DNA of 64,000 bases from the NCBI RefSeq assembly GCF_030317145.1, contig NZ_JASZYE010000005.1, positions 310,001 through 374,000 of the forward strand, in the 5' to 3' direction. The notes under the pieces are model-generated. The model was given only the letters and a program-made list of their open reading frames with translations. It was not told where the DNA came from and did no database searches. Both the position numbers and the translations under genes were made by a program. Positions 57,391 to 64,000 of this stretch are shown in pieces. This DNA comes from Variovorax flavidus (GTDB taxonomy: Bacteria > Pseudomonadota > Gammaproteobacteria > Burkholderiales > Burkholderiaceae_C). How positions within the stretch are numbered: the first letter of the stretch is position 1; the number at the start of each line of letters is the position of its first letter.

Positions 57391-58552
57391 CGGGGGCTCC
57401 GTTCTTGGTGTTGTTGGTGTTTTGGGGCTTGCAGCATGGGGCCTGCGTCTGCATGAGGTCCGTCGGCGACGAAGTCATGGTCCTGAGTGCCTGCGCGCGT
57501 CCATCCTTGGGCAACTTGGCCAACTGCTTCACGGCAGCGTAGAAGCGCGGCCAGTCTTCGCCCTCGCGCTCGAACAGGGCCTCGAAGCCAGGCACCAGTT
57601 CATCGTAGGCTGCTTGCGCGCCAAAGGTCGCGTTGTTGGCGCGTGCCACCCACCCGTCGTAGGCGCCCTGCCGGGGGCCGGTCCATCCGGCGCGCAGCGC
57701 GGCATAGCGCTGGCGAAACTCCTCCATGGCGGCCTTCTTCCTGGCATCCACCACTTCCCAGTCTTTCGCCTGGGCTTCCTTCGACGTGTAGATGTCCTGC
57801 AGCGCACGGCGCGTCTCGGCCGTGAGGGCCCGGAACTGTTGGCGGCGCGCATCGAACTGCTCATATTCGGTTCGCGCTGCCTCGCTGGCATGCGTCTTCA
57901 GCCAGCGAGTGCCGCCGATACGCTCCACCGCGGTTGCAAAGGATTCGTTGAACATCGTGTCACCGGGCACGTAGAGCACCTGGTGCGCCAGCTCATGGAA
58001 GACGATGCGCGCCAGCTCGCCTTCCGGGTAGCCGATGAAGGTGGAGAGCAGCGGATCGCCGCCGGCCCAGTTCATCCAGCCGAGTGTGGAGTACGCAGGC
58101 ACCGGATAGACGGAAGTCTCCAGCCCCTGCGCCTGCAGCTCAGCGGCTTCCGCCTTGGCCGCGGCCTCGTCGTAGTAGCCCCGGTATCCGACGCAGCCCG
58201 CAACCGGGAAGCACCAGGTCTTCAGCGTCAGCGAATGCGGCGATGCGGCCACCACGTTCCAGATCGCGGCATTGCGATGCAGGTCGGCATAGGCCTTGTA
58301 GCTGTCGTTGTCGGGCAGGCCGAGTTCGGTCACTGCAAAGCGACGCAGCCGCGTGGTGAGTTCGAGCTTCGCCTTGAGCGCGTCAGAGGTCGACGGGTCT
58401 TCCAGCCACTGGTCCACCGGCCGCGCCGCGCGCATCAGTCCCAGATGGCCGCTGGCCGATTGCCAGTAATAGCTGACATCGGCGCAGCCCGCGAGCATCG
58501 CCAGCCCTGCAACCGCCGCGCATGCCGCGAGGCGCCTGCGATTCGTCTTCAT
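57383..58552 (-). CDS. Zinc aminopeptidase, lipoprotein
   Basis: 389-aa predicted lipoprotein; MKTNRRRLAACAAVAGLAMLAGC ends in the lipobox MLAGC. The zinc site HELAHQ (residues 185-190 approx., in ARIVFHELAHQVLYVPGD) with a downstream Glu in FNESFATAVE marks it as a metallopeptidase of the putative aminopeptidase family PF10023. YSTLGWMNWAGGDPLLSTFI is also family-typical. The C-terminus is polar and Asn/Thr-rich (KPQNTNNTKNGAPGV). The ATG overlaps the stop of the molybdopterin oxidoreductase gene by 4 bp. Function in cell-envelope proteolysis inferred. Confidence 0.87.
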   Translation of the reverse strand: MKTNRRRLAACAAVAGLAMLAGCADVSYYWQSASGHLGLMRAARPVDQWLEDPSTSDALKAKLELTTRLRRFAVTELGLPDNDSYKAYADLHRNAAIWNVVAASPHSLTLKTWCFPVAGCVGYRGYYDEAAAKAEAAELQAQGLETSVYPVPAYSTLGWMNWAGGDPLLSTFIGYPEGELARIVFHELAHQVLYVPGDTMFNESFATAVERIGGTRWLKTHASEAARTEYEQFDARRQQFRALTAETRRALQDIYTSKEAQAKDWEVVDARKKAAMEEFRQRYAALRAGWTGPRQGAYDGWVARANNATFGAQAAYDELVPGFEALFEREGEDWPRFYAAVKQLAKLPKDGRAQALRTMTSSPTDLMQTQAPCCKPQNTNNTKNGAPGV

Positions 58553-60594
58553 GGTGCGACCGCAGCTTCCGCGACCGACTCCACCTCGACCAGGCAGTCA
58601 TAGAAGGTCGGACCGCGCCCGATGTCCGTCAGGCGCTGGCTCGTGAGCTGATTGACGTTGGTGCCGTCCAGCCCCAGCTTGCGCCACCAGATGCCGAGGC
58701 CATGCACCACGCCCGGCCGGGCACGGCGAGAGACTTCGGCGCGGCAGCGGTGCTCGCCGCGCTGGTTGAAGACGCGCACCGTGGCGCCGTCCTCGATGCC
58801 GCGTGCCAGGGCATCGGCTTCGTTGATCTCGAGCAGCGGCTCGCCCTCGATCGCGCGCAGGCTGCGCACGTTGACGAAGCTGGAGTTGAGGAAGTTGCGC
58901 GCCGGCGGCGAGATCATCGCGAGCGGAAACTCCTTCGAGCTGCCGGCCGATTCGTAGTTGGGCACGTGATCGGGCAAACCGTCCTGGCCCTGCGCGGCGA
59001 GGCGGGCGCTGAAGAACTCGCAGCAGCCCGACGGCGTGGGGAAATTGCCTTCCGCGTAGGGCGCGTCGGGCAGCTTCAGGGTGGCAAAGCCTTGCGCTTG
59101 CAGCGCCTCGAAGTCGACTGCCTCCGCACTGAAGGCGGCGCGGCACAAGGTTTCGTCGTCGTCGTCGAAGCAAGGCTCGTCGAATCCCATGCGCTTCGCC
59201 AACTCGCGGAACACCCAGGTGTTGCTGCGCGCCTGGCCGCGGGGCGCGACCGCAGGCCGGTTCAGCAGCACATCGGTGTGGCCATAGCTGAAGTGGATGT
59301 CCCAGTGCTCCAGCTGCGTGGTGGCCGGCAGCACGTAGTCGGCATAGTCGGCGGTGTCGGTCTGGAACTGCTCCAGCACCACAGTGAAGAGGTCCTCGCG
59401 CGCGAACCCGGCGACCACTTTGCCCGAGTCCGGCGCGATGGCGACCGGGTTGCTGTTGTAGACGACCAGGGCTTCGATCGGATTCGCCGTGTCGAGCAAC
59501 GCGTCGCCGATCGAGGTCATGTTGATCGTTCGCGGGCGGCGGCCCCCAAGCAGGTCGGGCCGCTGCAGCGCCGCACGGTCCACCGGGAACAGGCCCGAAC
59601 TGCTCAGCAGCAATCCGCCCGCCCGATCGCGCCACGCGCCGACCAGCGCCGGCAGGCACGCCACCGCACGGGCCGCATTGCCGCCGCCGCGCACACGCTG
59701 CATGCCGTAATTGAGCCGGATGGCAGCCGGCTTGGTAGTCCCGTAGGCGCGCGCCAGTTCGACGATCTGCGCCTCCGGCACGCCGCAGACGGCTGCCGCT
59801 CGCGAGGGCGGCCATTGCAAGGCGCGCTCGCGAAGCTGCGCCCAGCCCACCGTGTAGCGCTCGATGTAGTCGTGGTCGAGCCAGTCGTTCACGATCAGCT
59901 CGTGCATCAGCCCGAATGCCAGCGCCGCGTCGGTGCCCGGAAGCAAGGCGACGTGCTCGTCGCACTTGTCGGCCGTCTCCGTCTTGCGCGGATCGATGCA
60001 CACCAGCCGCGCGCCGGCACGCTTTGCGGCTTGCGCATGGCGCCAGAAGTGCAGGTTGCTGGCAATCGAGTTGCTGCCCCAGATCAGGATCAGCTTCGCG
60101 TCGGCGAAAAACTCGACCCTCATGCCGACCTTGCCGCCCAAAGTAAAACCTAAGGCCTCACCCCCTGCGGTCGAACAGATCGTGCGGTCCAGCAACGATG
60201 CGCCGAGCTTGTTGAAAAAACGACGATCCATCGATTCGCCCTGCACGAGACCCATCGTTCCGGCGTAACTGTAAGGCACAATCTTTTCCGGATTGTTACT
60301 TTTGATGGCATGGAGTCGCGCGGCGATGTCGTCCAGCGCCGTCTCCCAGGTCACCGGCTCGAAGAGGCCACTCCCCTTGGGGCCGGAGCGCTTCAGCGGC
60401 TGCACAAGACGTTCGGGATGCTCGTTGCGTTCGATGTAGCGCGACACCTTGGTGCACAGCACGCCCGCCGTGTGTCGATGGGCCGGATTGCCCTGCAGCT
60501 TGACAGCGACGCCGTCGCGAACGGTTGTCACGAACGCGCAGGTATCGGGGCAGTCATGCGGGCAGGCGCCGAGCACTTGGGTTTCGAGAGTCAT
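58549..60594 (-). CDS. Molybdopterin-dependent oxidoreductase (DMSO reductase superfamily)
   Basis: 681-aa catalytic subunit with Mo-bis-MGD. The N-terminal [4Fe-4S] site is CPHDCPDTC (residues 11-19) plus the Cys in GVLCTKVSRY. Domain markers include SYAGTMGLVQGESMDRRFF, LILIWGSNSIASNLHFW, VCIDPRKTETADKCDEHV, YVLPATTQLEHWDIHFSYGH and a C-terminal molydop-binding domain (EINEADALARGIEDGATVRV). No Tat signal is visible, so it is cytoplasmic. It is followed at a 4-bp overlap by the aminopeptidase gene. No electron-transfer subunit is adjacent; substrate unknown. Confidence 0.9.
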   Translation of the reverse strand: MTLETQVLGACPHDCPDTCAFVTTVRDGVAVKLQGNPAHRHTAGVLCTKVSRYIERNEHPERLVQPLKRSGPKGSGLFEPVTWETALDDIAARLHAIKSNNPEKIVPYSYAGTMGLVQGESMDRRFFNKLGASLLDRTICSTAGGEALGFTLGGKVGMRVEFFADAKLILIWGSNSIASNLHFWRHAQAAKRAGARLVCIDPRKTETADKCDEHVALLPGTDAALAFGLMHELIVNDWLDHDYIERYTVGWAQLRERALQWPPSRAAAVCGVPEAQIVELARAYGTTKPAAIRLNYGMQRVRGGGNAARAVACLPALVGAWRDRAGGLLLSSSGLFPVDRAALQRPDLLGGRRPRTINMTSIGDALLDTANPIEALVVYNSNPVAIAPDSGKVVAGFAREDLFTVVLEQFQTDTADYADYVLPATTQLEHWDIHFSYGHTDVLLNRPAVAPRGQARSNTWVFRELAKRMGFDEPCFDDDDETLCRAAFSAEAVDFEALQAQGFATLKLPDAPYAEGNFPTPSGCCEFFSARLAAQGQDGLPDHVPNYESAGSSKEFPLAMISPPARNFLNSSFVNVRSLRAIEGEPLLEINEADALARGIEDGATVRVFNQRGEHRCRAEVSRRARPGVVHGLGIWWRKLGLDGTNVNQLTSQRLTDIGRGPTFYDCLVEVESVAEAAVAP

Positions 60595-60666
60595 GAGTCA
60601 TCAGGGGCAACAAGCCAATCGGGCGAGTCTAAGTTGTGCGTCGCGAATGCGCGCGGAGGGGTTTTC

Positions 60667-61794
60667 ATGAAGTTGAATCGCAGGCATTTTTCGATCGCTA
60701 CCGGCGCAGCGGCGCTCGCCGGCTTTCAATGGGCGCGCGCGCAGAGCGAAACGCCGATCATCCTGGGGCAGTCGGCACCGTTCACCGGCCCTGCTGCACA
60801 GCTCGGCATCCAGTTCTACGAGGGCGCCAAGCTCTTCCTGGACCAGTACAACGCGCAGCCCGGCCATCGCGACGTCGCGATCAAGTTCCTGGACGACGGC
60901 TACGAACCCGACCGCTGTGCGGCCAACACCAAGAAGCTGATCGACGACGACGCCTTCGCGCTGTTCGGCTACATCGGCACGCCCACCAGCCTGGCGGCGA
61001 TGCCGCTCGCGGTGAACGCGAAGATTCCTTTCATCGCGCCCTTCACCGGCGCCATGGCGCTGCGCGAGCCCTTCCACAGGAATGTGTTCCACCTCCGCGC
61101 CTCGTACAACGACGAGACGGCGCTGATCGTGAAGCAGCTCACCCATCTCGGCCTGAAGAAGATCGCGGTCTTCTATCAGAACGACGCCTACGGCAAGGCC
61201 GGTCTGGACGGCGTGACGCTCGCGCTGTCGCAGATGGACCTCAAGCCGGCAGCGCTGGCGACAGTCGAGCGGAACTCGGTCGATGTTTCCGCTGCGGTCA
61301 AGAGCATCGTGGCGGCCCGTCCGGACGCGGTGGTGCAAGTCAGCGCGTACAAGTCCTGCGCCGCCTTCATCCGCGAAGCGCGCAAGGCCGGCTACGGCGG
61401 CACCTTCTTCAACGTGTCGTTCGTCGGCACGCAGGCGCTGGCCGACGAACTCGGCAAGGACGGCGCCGGCGTGGTGGTCACGCAGGTCGTGCCCTCGCCC
61501 TACAACGCGGCGAACGGCATCACGCGCGAATTCAACGAGGCGCTGCGCAAGGGCGGCGGCAACACCAAGGCCAACTTCTCGAGCCTGGAGGGCTATCTGG
61601 CGGCGAAGGTGCTGGTCGAAGGACTGCGGCGCGCACCGGGCAAGGCCACGCGGGACGGCCTGATCACCGGGCTCGAAAGCATCGACAGGCAACAGTTCGG
61701 CGGCTTCGAGGTCTCGTTCTCGCCGCGCAACCACGTGGCCTCGAAGTTCGTCGAGCTGTCGATGATCACGGGCGACGGCCGGATCCGCACCTAG
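60667..61794 (+). CDS. ABC transporter substrate-binding protein, branched-chain amino acid type
   Basis: 375-aa periplasmic receptor of the Leu/Ile/Val-binding family (Peripla_BP_6). The N-terminus MKLNRRHFSIATGAAALAG has a twin-arginine-like RRHFSI motif, then cleavage near WARAQSET. The receptor core shows IILGQSAPFTGPAAQLGIQFYEGAKLFLDQYN, DDGYEPDRCAANTKKLI, GYIGTPTSLAAMP and GLKKIAVFYQNDAYGKAG. No permease or ATPase genes lie next to it in the window, so the partner transporter must be elsewhere. Its stop codon TAG is shared in a CTAG palindrome with the opposing gene. Confidence 0.9.
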   Translation: MKLNRRHFSIATGAAALAGFQWARAQSETPIILGQSAPFTGPAAQLGIQFYEGAKLFLDQYNAQPGHRDVAIKFLDDGYEPDRCAANTKKLIDDDAFALFGYIGTPTSLAAMPLAVNAKIPFIAPFTGAMALREPFHRNVFHLRASYNDETALIVKQLTHLGLKKIAVFYQNDAYGKAGLDGVTLALSQMDLKPAALATVERNSVDVSAAVKSIVAARPDAVVQVSAYKSCAAFIREARKAGYGGTFFNVSFVGTQALADELGKDGAGVVVTQVVPSPYNAANGITREFNEALRKGGGNTKANFSSLEGYLAAKVLVEGLRRAPGKATRDGLITGLESIDRQQFGGFEVSFSPRNHVASKFVELSMITGDGRIRT

Positions 61795-62426
61795 GCGCCG
61801 CGCGCAGTCCTGAGACGATCCAGCGCGCGATCGAGGAACACCAGCCGGTCCTGGCCCCAGAAGCGCTCGCCATCGAGGATGTAGGTCGGCGCGCCGAATA
61901 CGCCCCGCTCCACCGCTTCGGCGCTGTTCGCGCGATAGATGGCCTGCGTCTCCGGCATCTGCTCCAGCGCCTGCAGCGCGGCGCCGTCGTAGCCGTTCTC
62001 GTCGGCGACGGCAATGCGCACCGCCGCGTCGGAGGTGTCGCGTTCCTCGGCCCACAGTGCGCGCAGCAGCGCGTGCGACAACGGCTGCGCGTCGAGTCCC
62101 TGGCGTTGCGCCGCGATCACCATCCAGCCGGGGTACTTGTTCCAGTTCGGATCGCTGGCCGCGCCTTTCGGGTAGTGCGCCGGTTCGAGGTTCAGGGCCA
62201 TGCCGAGGTGCTCGCGCCAGCGGGCGAGTTCGAGCGCGTGATAGGTCCGGCGAGGCTCGGGCCGCGTCTTGAGCGGGATGCCCCCGGTCTGCGGAACCAC
62301 GGCCTGGAAGTCGTAGGGCTTGAGCGTGAGCTGCACATGGTGGCGGCGCACGATGTCTTGCAGTTGCGGGCCGCCGAGATAGGCCCAGGGCGAAGAGAGG
62401 CTGTAGTAGCAGTCGAGTGCGATCAT
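61791..62426 (-). CDS. 2-hydroxychromene-2-carboxylate isomerase family protein, second copy
   Basis: 211-aa DsbA-fold protein from the ATG at 62426 (MIALDCYYSLSSPWAYLG). Like the gene at 8355-8951 it has a Ser-Pro-x-x-Tyr segment in place of CxxC and the C-terminal FGAPTYILDGERFWGQDRL signature. Middle part has the family YHALELARWREHLG and HALLRALWAEERDTSD. It is a distant paralogue of that gene. It is divergent from the FAD-oxidoreductase gene with only 21 bp between start codons, which suggests shared control and a common pathway. Substrate unknown. Confidence 0.85.
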   Translation of the reverse strand: MIALDCYYSLSSPWAYLGGPQLQDIVRRHHVQLTLKPYDFQAVVPQTGGIPLKTRPEPRRTYHALELARWREHLGMALNLEPAHYPKGAASDPNWNKYPGWMVIAAQRQGLDAQPLSHALLRALWAEERDTSDAAVRIAVADENGYDGAALQALEQMPETQAIYRANSAEAVERGVFGAPTYILDGERFWGQDRLVFLDRALDRLRTARGA

Positions 62427-62447
62427 GTTCTGGATTATCTTCAGGCG

Positions 62448-64000
62448 ATGGCTTCCGACGACCCCATTTCCGACGCACTGCCCCCGGTGCCAGTGCAATT
62501 CATCGCGAGCCCGCGCGACACGGCGGCGCTCGAACGCCTGGCATCGCAGGCGCGCGCCGATCTCGAACGCATCAACGTGCCGCCGCCCGCGTGGGTGCTG
62601 CCCGCCGAATCATCGACCGCCGAGGCACCCGTGCTCGACGTGCTGGTCGCCGGCGCCGGCATGTGCGGACAGACCGCCGCCTATGCGCTGCGCCGCGAAG
62701 GCATCACGAACATGCGCGTGATCGACCGCGCCGCGCGCAGCGACGAAGGCCCATGGGGCACTTATGCCCGCATGCTGACCCTGCGCAGCCCCAAGCACGT
62801 GGGTGGGCCGGAACTCGGCGTTCCGTCGCTGAGCTTTCGCGCCTGGTACGAGGCCCAGCACGGCGAAGGAGGCGAAAGCTCCGCCGAAGGCACGCCGGGC
62901 TGGCTGGCGCTGCACAAGATAGGCCGCGTCGATTGGCGCGACTACCTGCTGTGGGTGCGCGACACCGTCGGCCTGCAGGTCGACAACGGCGTGTCGCTGC
63001 ACTCGGTGTCGCATGCCGACGGCGGCCGCGTGCTGCGGATCGAGCTGGAAGATGCCCAAGGGCGACGCGAGACCGTGCGCACACGCCAGCTCGTGCTGGC
63101 GCTCGGCCGTGACGGCAGCGGCGCGCCGCGCTGGCCGGCGTTTCCTTCGCTGCGGCGTGGCGACTCGCATGCAGCGGGCCGCGTGTTCCATTCCGCCGAC
63201 CCCATCGACTTTGCGGCCTGGGAAGGCCGGCGCATCGGCGTTCTCGGCGCCGGGGCATCGGCTTTCGACAACGCCGCGTGCGCACTCGAAGCCGGCGCTG
63301 CGAACGTGACGCTGTTTGCGCGCCGCACGCAATTGCCGCAGGTCAACAAGAGCAAGGCGGCTTCGAGCCATGGCTTCCTGCGCGGTTTCGAGGGGCTCGA
63401 CGACGCGCGCAAGTGGCGCGTCTACACCTACATCTTCGACGAGCAGGTGCCGCCGCCCTGGGAGACCGTGCGCCGCTGCGACGCGCACGACGCCTTCGAA
63501 CTGCGCCTGGGCACGCCGTGGGACGACGTCGCACCCGATGAAGACGGCGTGACCGTCACCTTGCCCAACGGCGGCAGCGAGCGCTTCGATGCGGTGATCT
63601 TCGGCACCGGCTTCGACGTCGACCTGCTCGACCGGCCGGAGATCGCGGCCTACACGGCCCAGATCGACACCTGGGCGAATCACATCTCGGCCACCGAGGC
63701 CGAGCATCACCCGGAACCGGCGCGCTTTCCCTACCTGGGCGCGGGCTTCGAATTGCGCAGCGCGGACCCGGCTGGCCCGCAGGCCGACGCATTGGGGCGC
63801 ATGCGCCTCTTCAACTGGGGCGCGACCATGAGCCACGGCGCGCTGGCGGGCGACATCCCCGGCCTGGCCATCGGTGCGAACCGGCTCGCCCAGGCGATCG
63901 CTCGGGACCTGTTCGTGGAAGATGCCGACCGGCATTGGGAACGTCTGCAGGCGCACGAGGAGCCCGAGCTGATCGCCACCCGGTGGTACGTGGCGGACAA
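62448..64000 (+). CDS. FAD-dependent oxidoreductase / monooxygenase-like protein (partial)
   Basis: Open from the ATG at 62448 to the right edge (about 517 codons); the C-terminus is missing. After about 65 residues of poorly conserved N-terminus, a first dinucleotide site reads VLVAGAGMCGQTAAYALR, then a second, IGVLGAGASAFDNAACALE, at about residue 265, and DAVIFGTGFDVDLLD at about 380. Two Rossmann motifs with GTGFD fit flavin monooxygenase-like or pyridine-nucleotide flavoproteins that oxygenate or oxidise a small organic substrate. Its promoter faces the DsbA-like gene over 21 bp. Substrate unknown. Confidence 0.85.
   Translation, partial: MASDDPISDALPPVPVQFIASPRDTAALERLASQARADLERINVPPPAWVLPAESSTAEAPVLDVLVAGAGMCGQTAAYALRREGITNMRVIDRAARSDEGPWGTYARMLTLRSPKHVGGPELGVPSLSFRAWYEAQHGEGGESSAEGTPGWLALHKIGRVDWRDYLLWVRDTVGLQVDNGVSLHSVSHADGGRVLRIELEDAQGRRETVRTRQLVLALGRDGSGAPRWPAFPSLRRGDSHAAGRVFHSADPIDFAAWEGRRIGVLGAGASAFDNAACALEAGAANVTLFARRTQLPQVNKSKAASSHGFLRGFEGLDDARKWRVYTYIFDEQVPPPWETVRRCDAHDAFELRLGTPWDDVAPDEDGVTVTLPNGGSERFDAVIFGTGFDVDLLDRPEIAAYTAQIDTWANHISATEAEHHPEPARFPYLGAGFELRSADPAGPQADALGRMRLFNWGATMSHGALAGDIPGLAIGANRLAQAIARDLFVEDADRHWERLQAHEEPELIATRWYVAD

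Noticed and set aside
1..64000. tRNA or rRNA genes and riboswitches
   Set aside because: I looked for cloverleaf-like runs ending in CCA, rRNA core sequences and known riboswitch cores in the intergenic regions and recognised none; a covariance-model scan would be decisive.

Overview
The window looks like a chromosome segment of a Comamonadaceae betaproteobacterium, most likely Variovorax or a close relative. The evidence is the high GC content, the gene content (TRAP and TAXI transporters, a TetR-controlled fadNAE-type beta-oxidation operon, an argB/slmA neighbourhood, PHA phasin genes) and a dispersed intergenic repeat of a kind I associate with this family. I see no rRNA, tRNA, CRISPR array, insertion sequence or phage gene. 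No gap between genes exceeds about 205 bases.

Layout. 1-1542: end of a glutamate/aspartate-type ABC importer (gltJ partial, gltI). 1745-7542: LysR regulator, amidase, 2-hydroxyacid dehydrogenase, an Atm1-type ABC exporter and a YciA-type thioesterase. 7564-17349: a leftward fatty-acid degradation block in transcription order TetR, acyl-CoA dehydrogenase, DUF2147 protein, FadN-type bifunctional enzyme, thiolase, TesB-like thioesterase, SDR with a Phe in place of the catalytic Tyr, DsbA-like isomerase, crotonase. 17504-19358: two tandem paralogous lipoproteins and an alpha-carbonic anhydrase. 19524-28524: a sugar-acid catabolic locus around a FadR-type GntR regulator, with two SDRs and a FAH-family hydrolase leftward, and a DctPQM TRAP transporter, UxaA-family dehydratase and Ldh2-type dehydrogenase rightward. 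28723-33976: a small exported protein, a TAXI receptor, a DUF2501 protein, slmA, galE and argB.

34019-54432 is a surface-polysaccharide locus. It has a WecA-like initiating transferase, several glycosyltransferases, manC, an ABC exporter (wzm/wzt), gmd and the complete dTDP-L-rhamnose set (rfbBDAC). Two very large fused proteins lie in the middle: 947 aa with GT2 and GT4 domains, and 1123 aa with methyltransferase, coiled coil, GT2 and WbsX-like domains. The stretch from roughly 38.5 to 51 kb is visibly more A/T-rich than its surroundings, as expected for an exchanged O-antigen cassette. Building on an undecaprenyl carrier, elongating in the cytoplasm from GDP- and dTDP-sugars, and exporting through Wzm/Wzt would make a coherent ABC-dependent O-antigen pathway. 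No GDP-4-keto-6-deoxymannose reductase and no phosphomannomutase is present here.

54594-60594 holds a PHA/acyl-CoA group (phasin, TetR, TPR protein, acyl-CoA-binding protein, PHA-system protein), then a lipoprotein aminopeptidase and a molybdopterin oxidoreductase. 60667-64000 holds an orphan ABC receptor, a second DsbA-like isomerase and a truncated FAD-dependent oxidoreductase.

The most notable unexplained structure is a roughly 95-bp two-hairpin repeat found three times (14265-14357, 23782-23876, 32987-33076). Each copy sits 0-6 nt after a stop codon, with the same orientation relative to the gene it follows. It behaves like a mobile or conserved 3'-UTR element and is my main candidate for an undescribed system.
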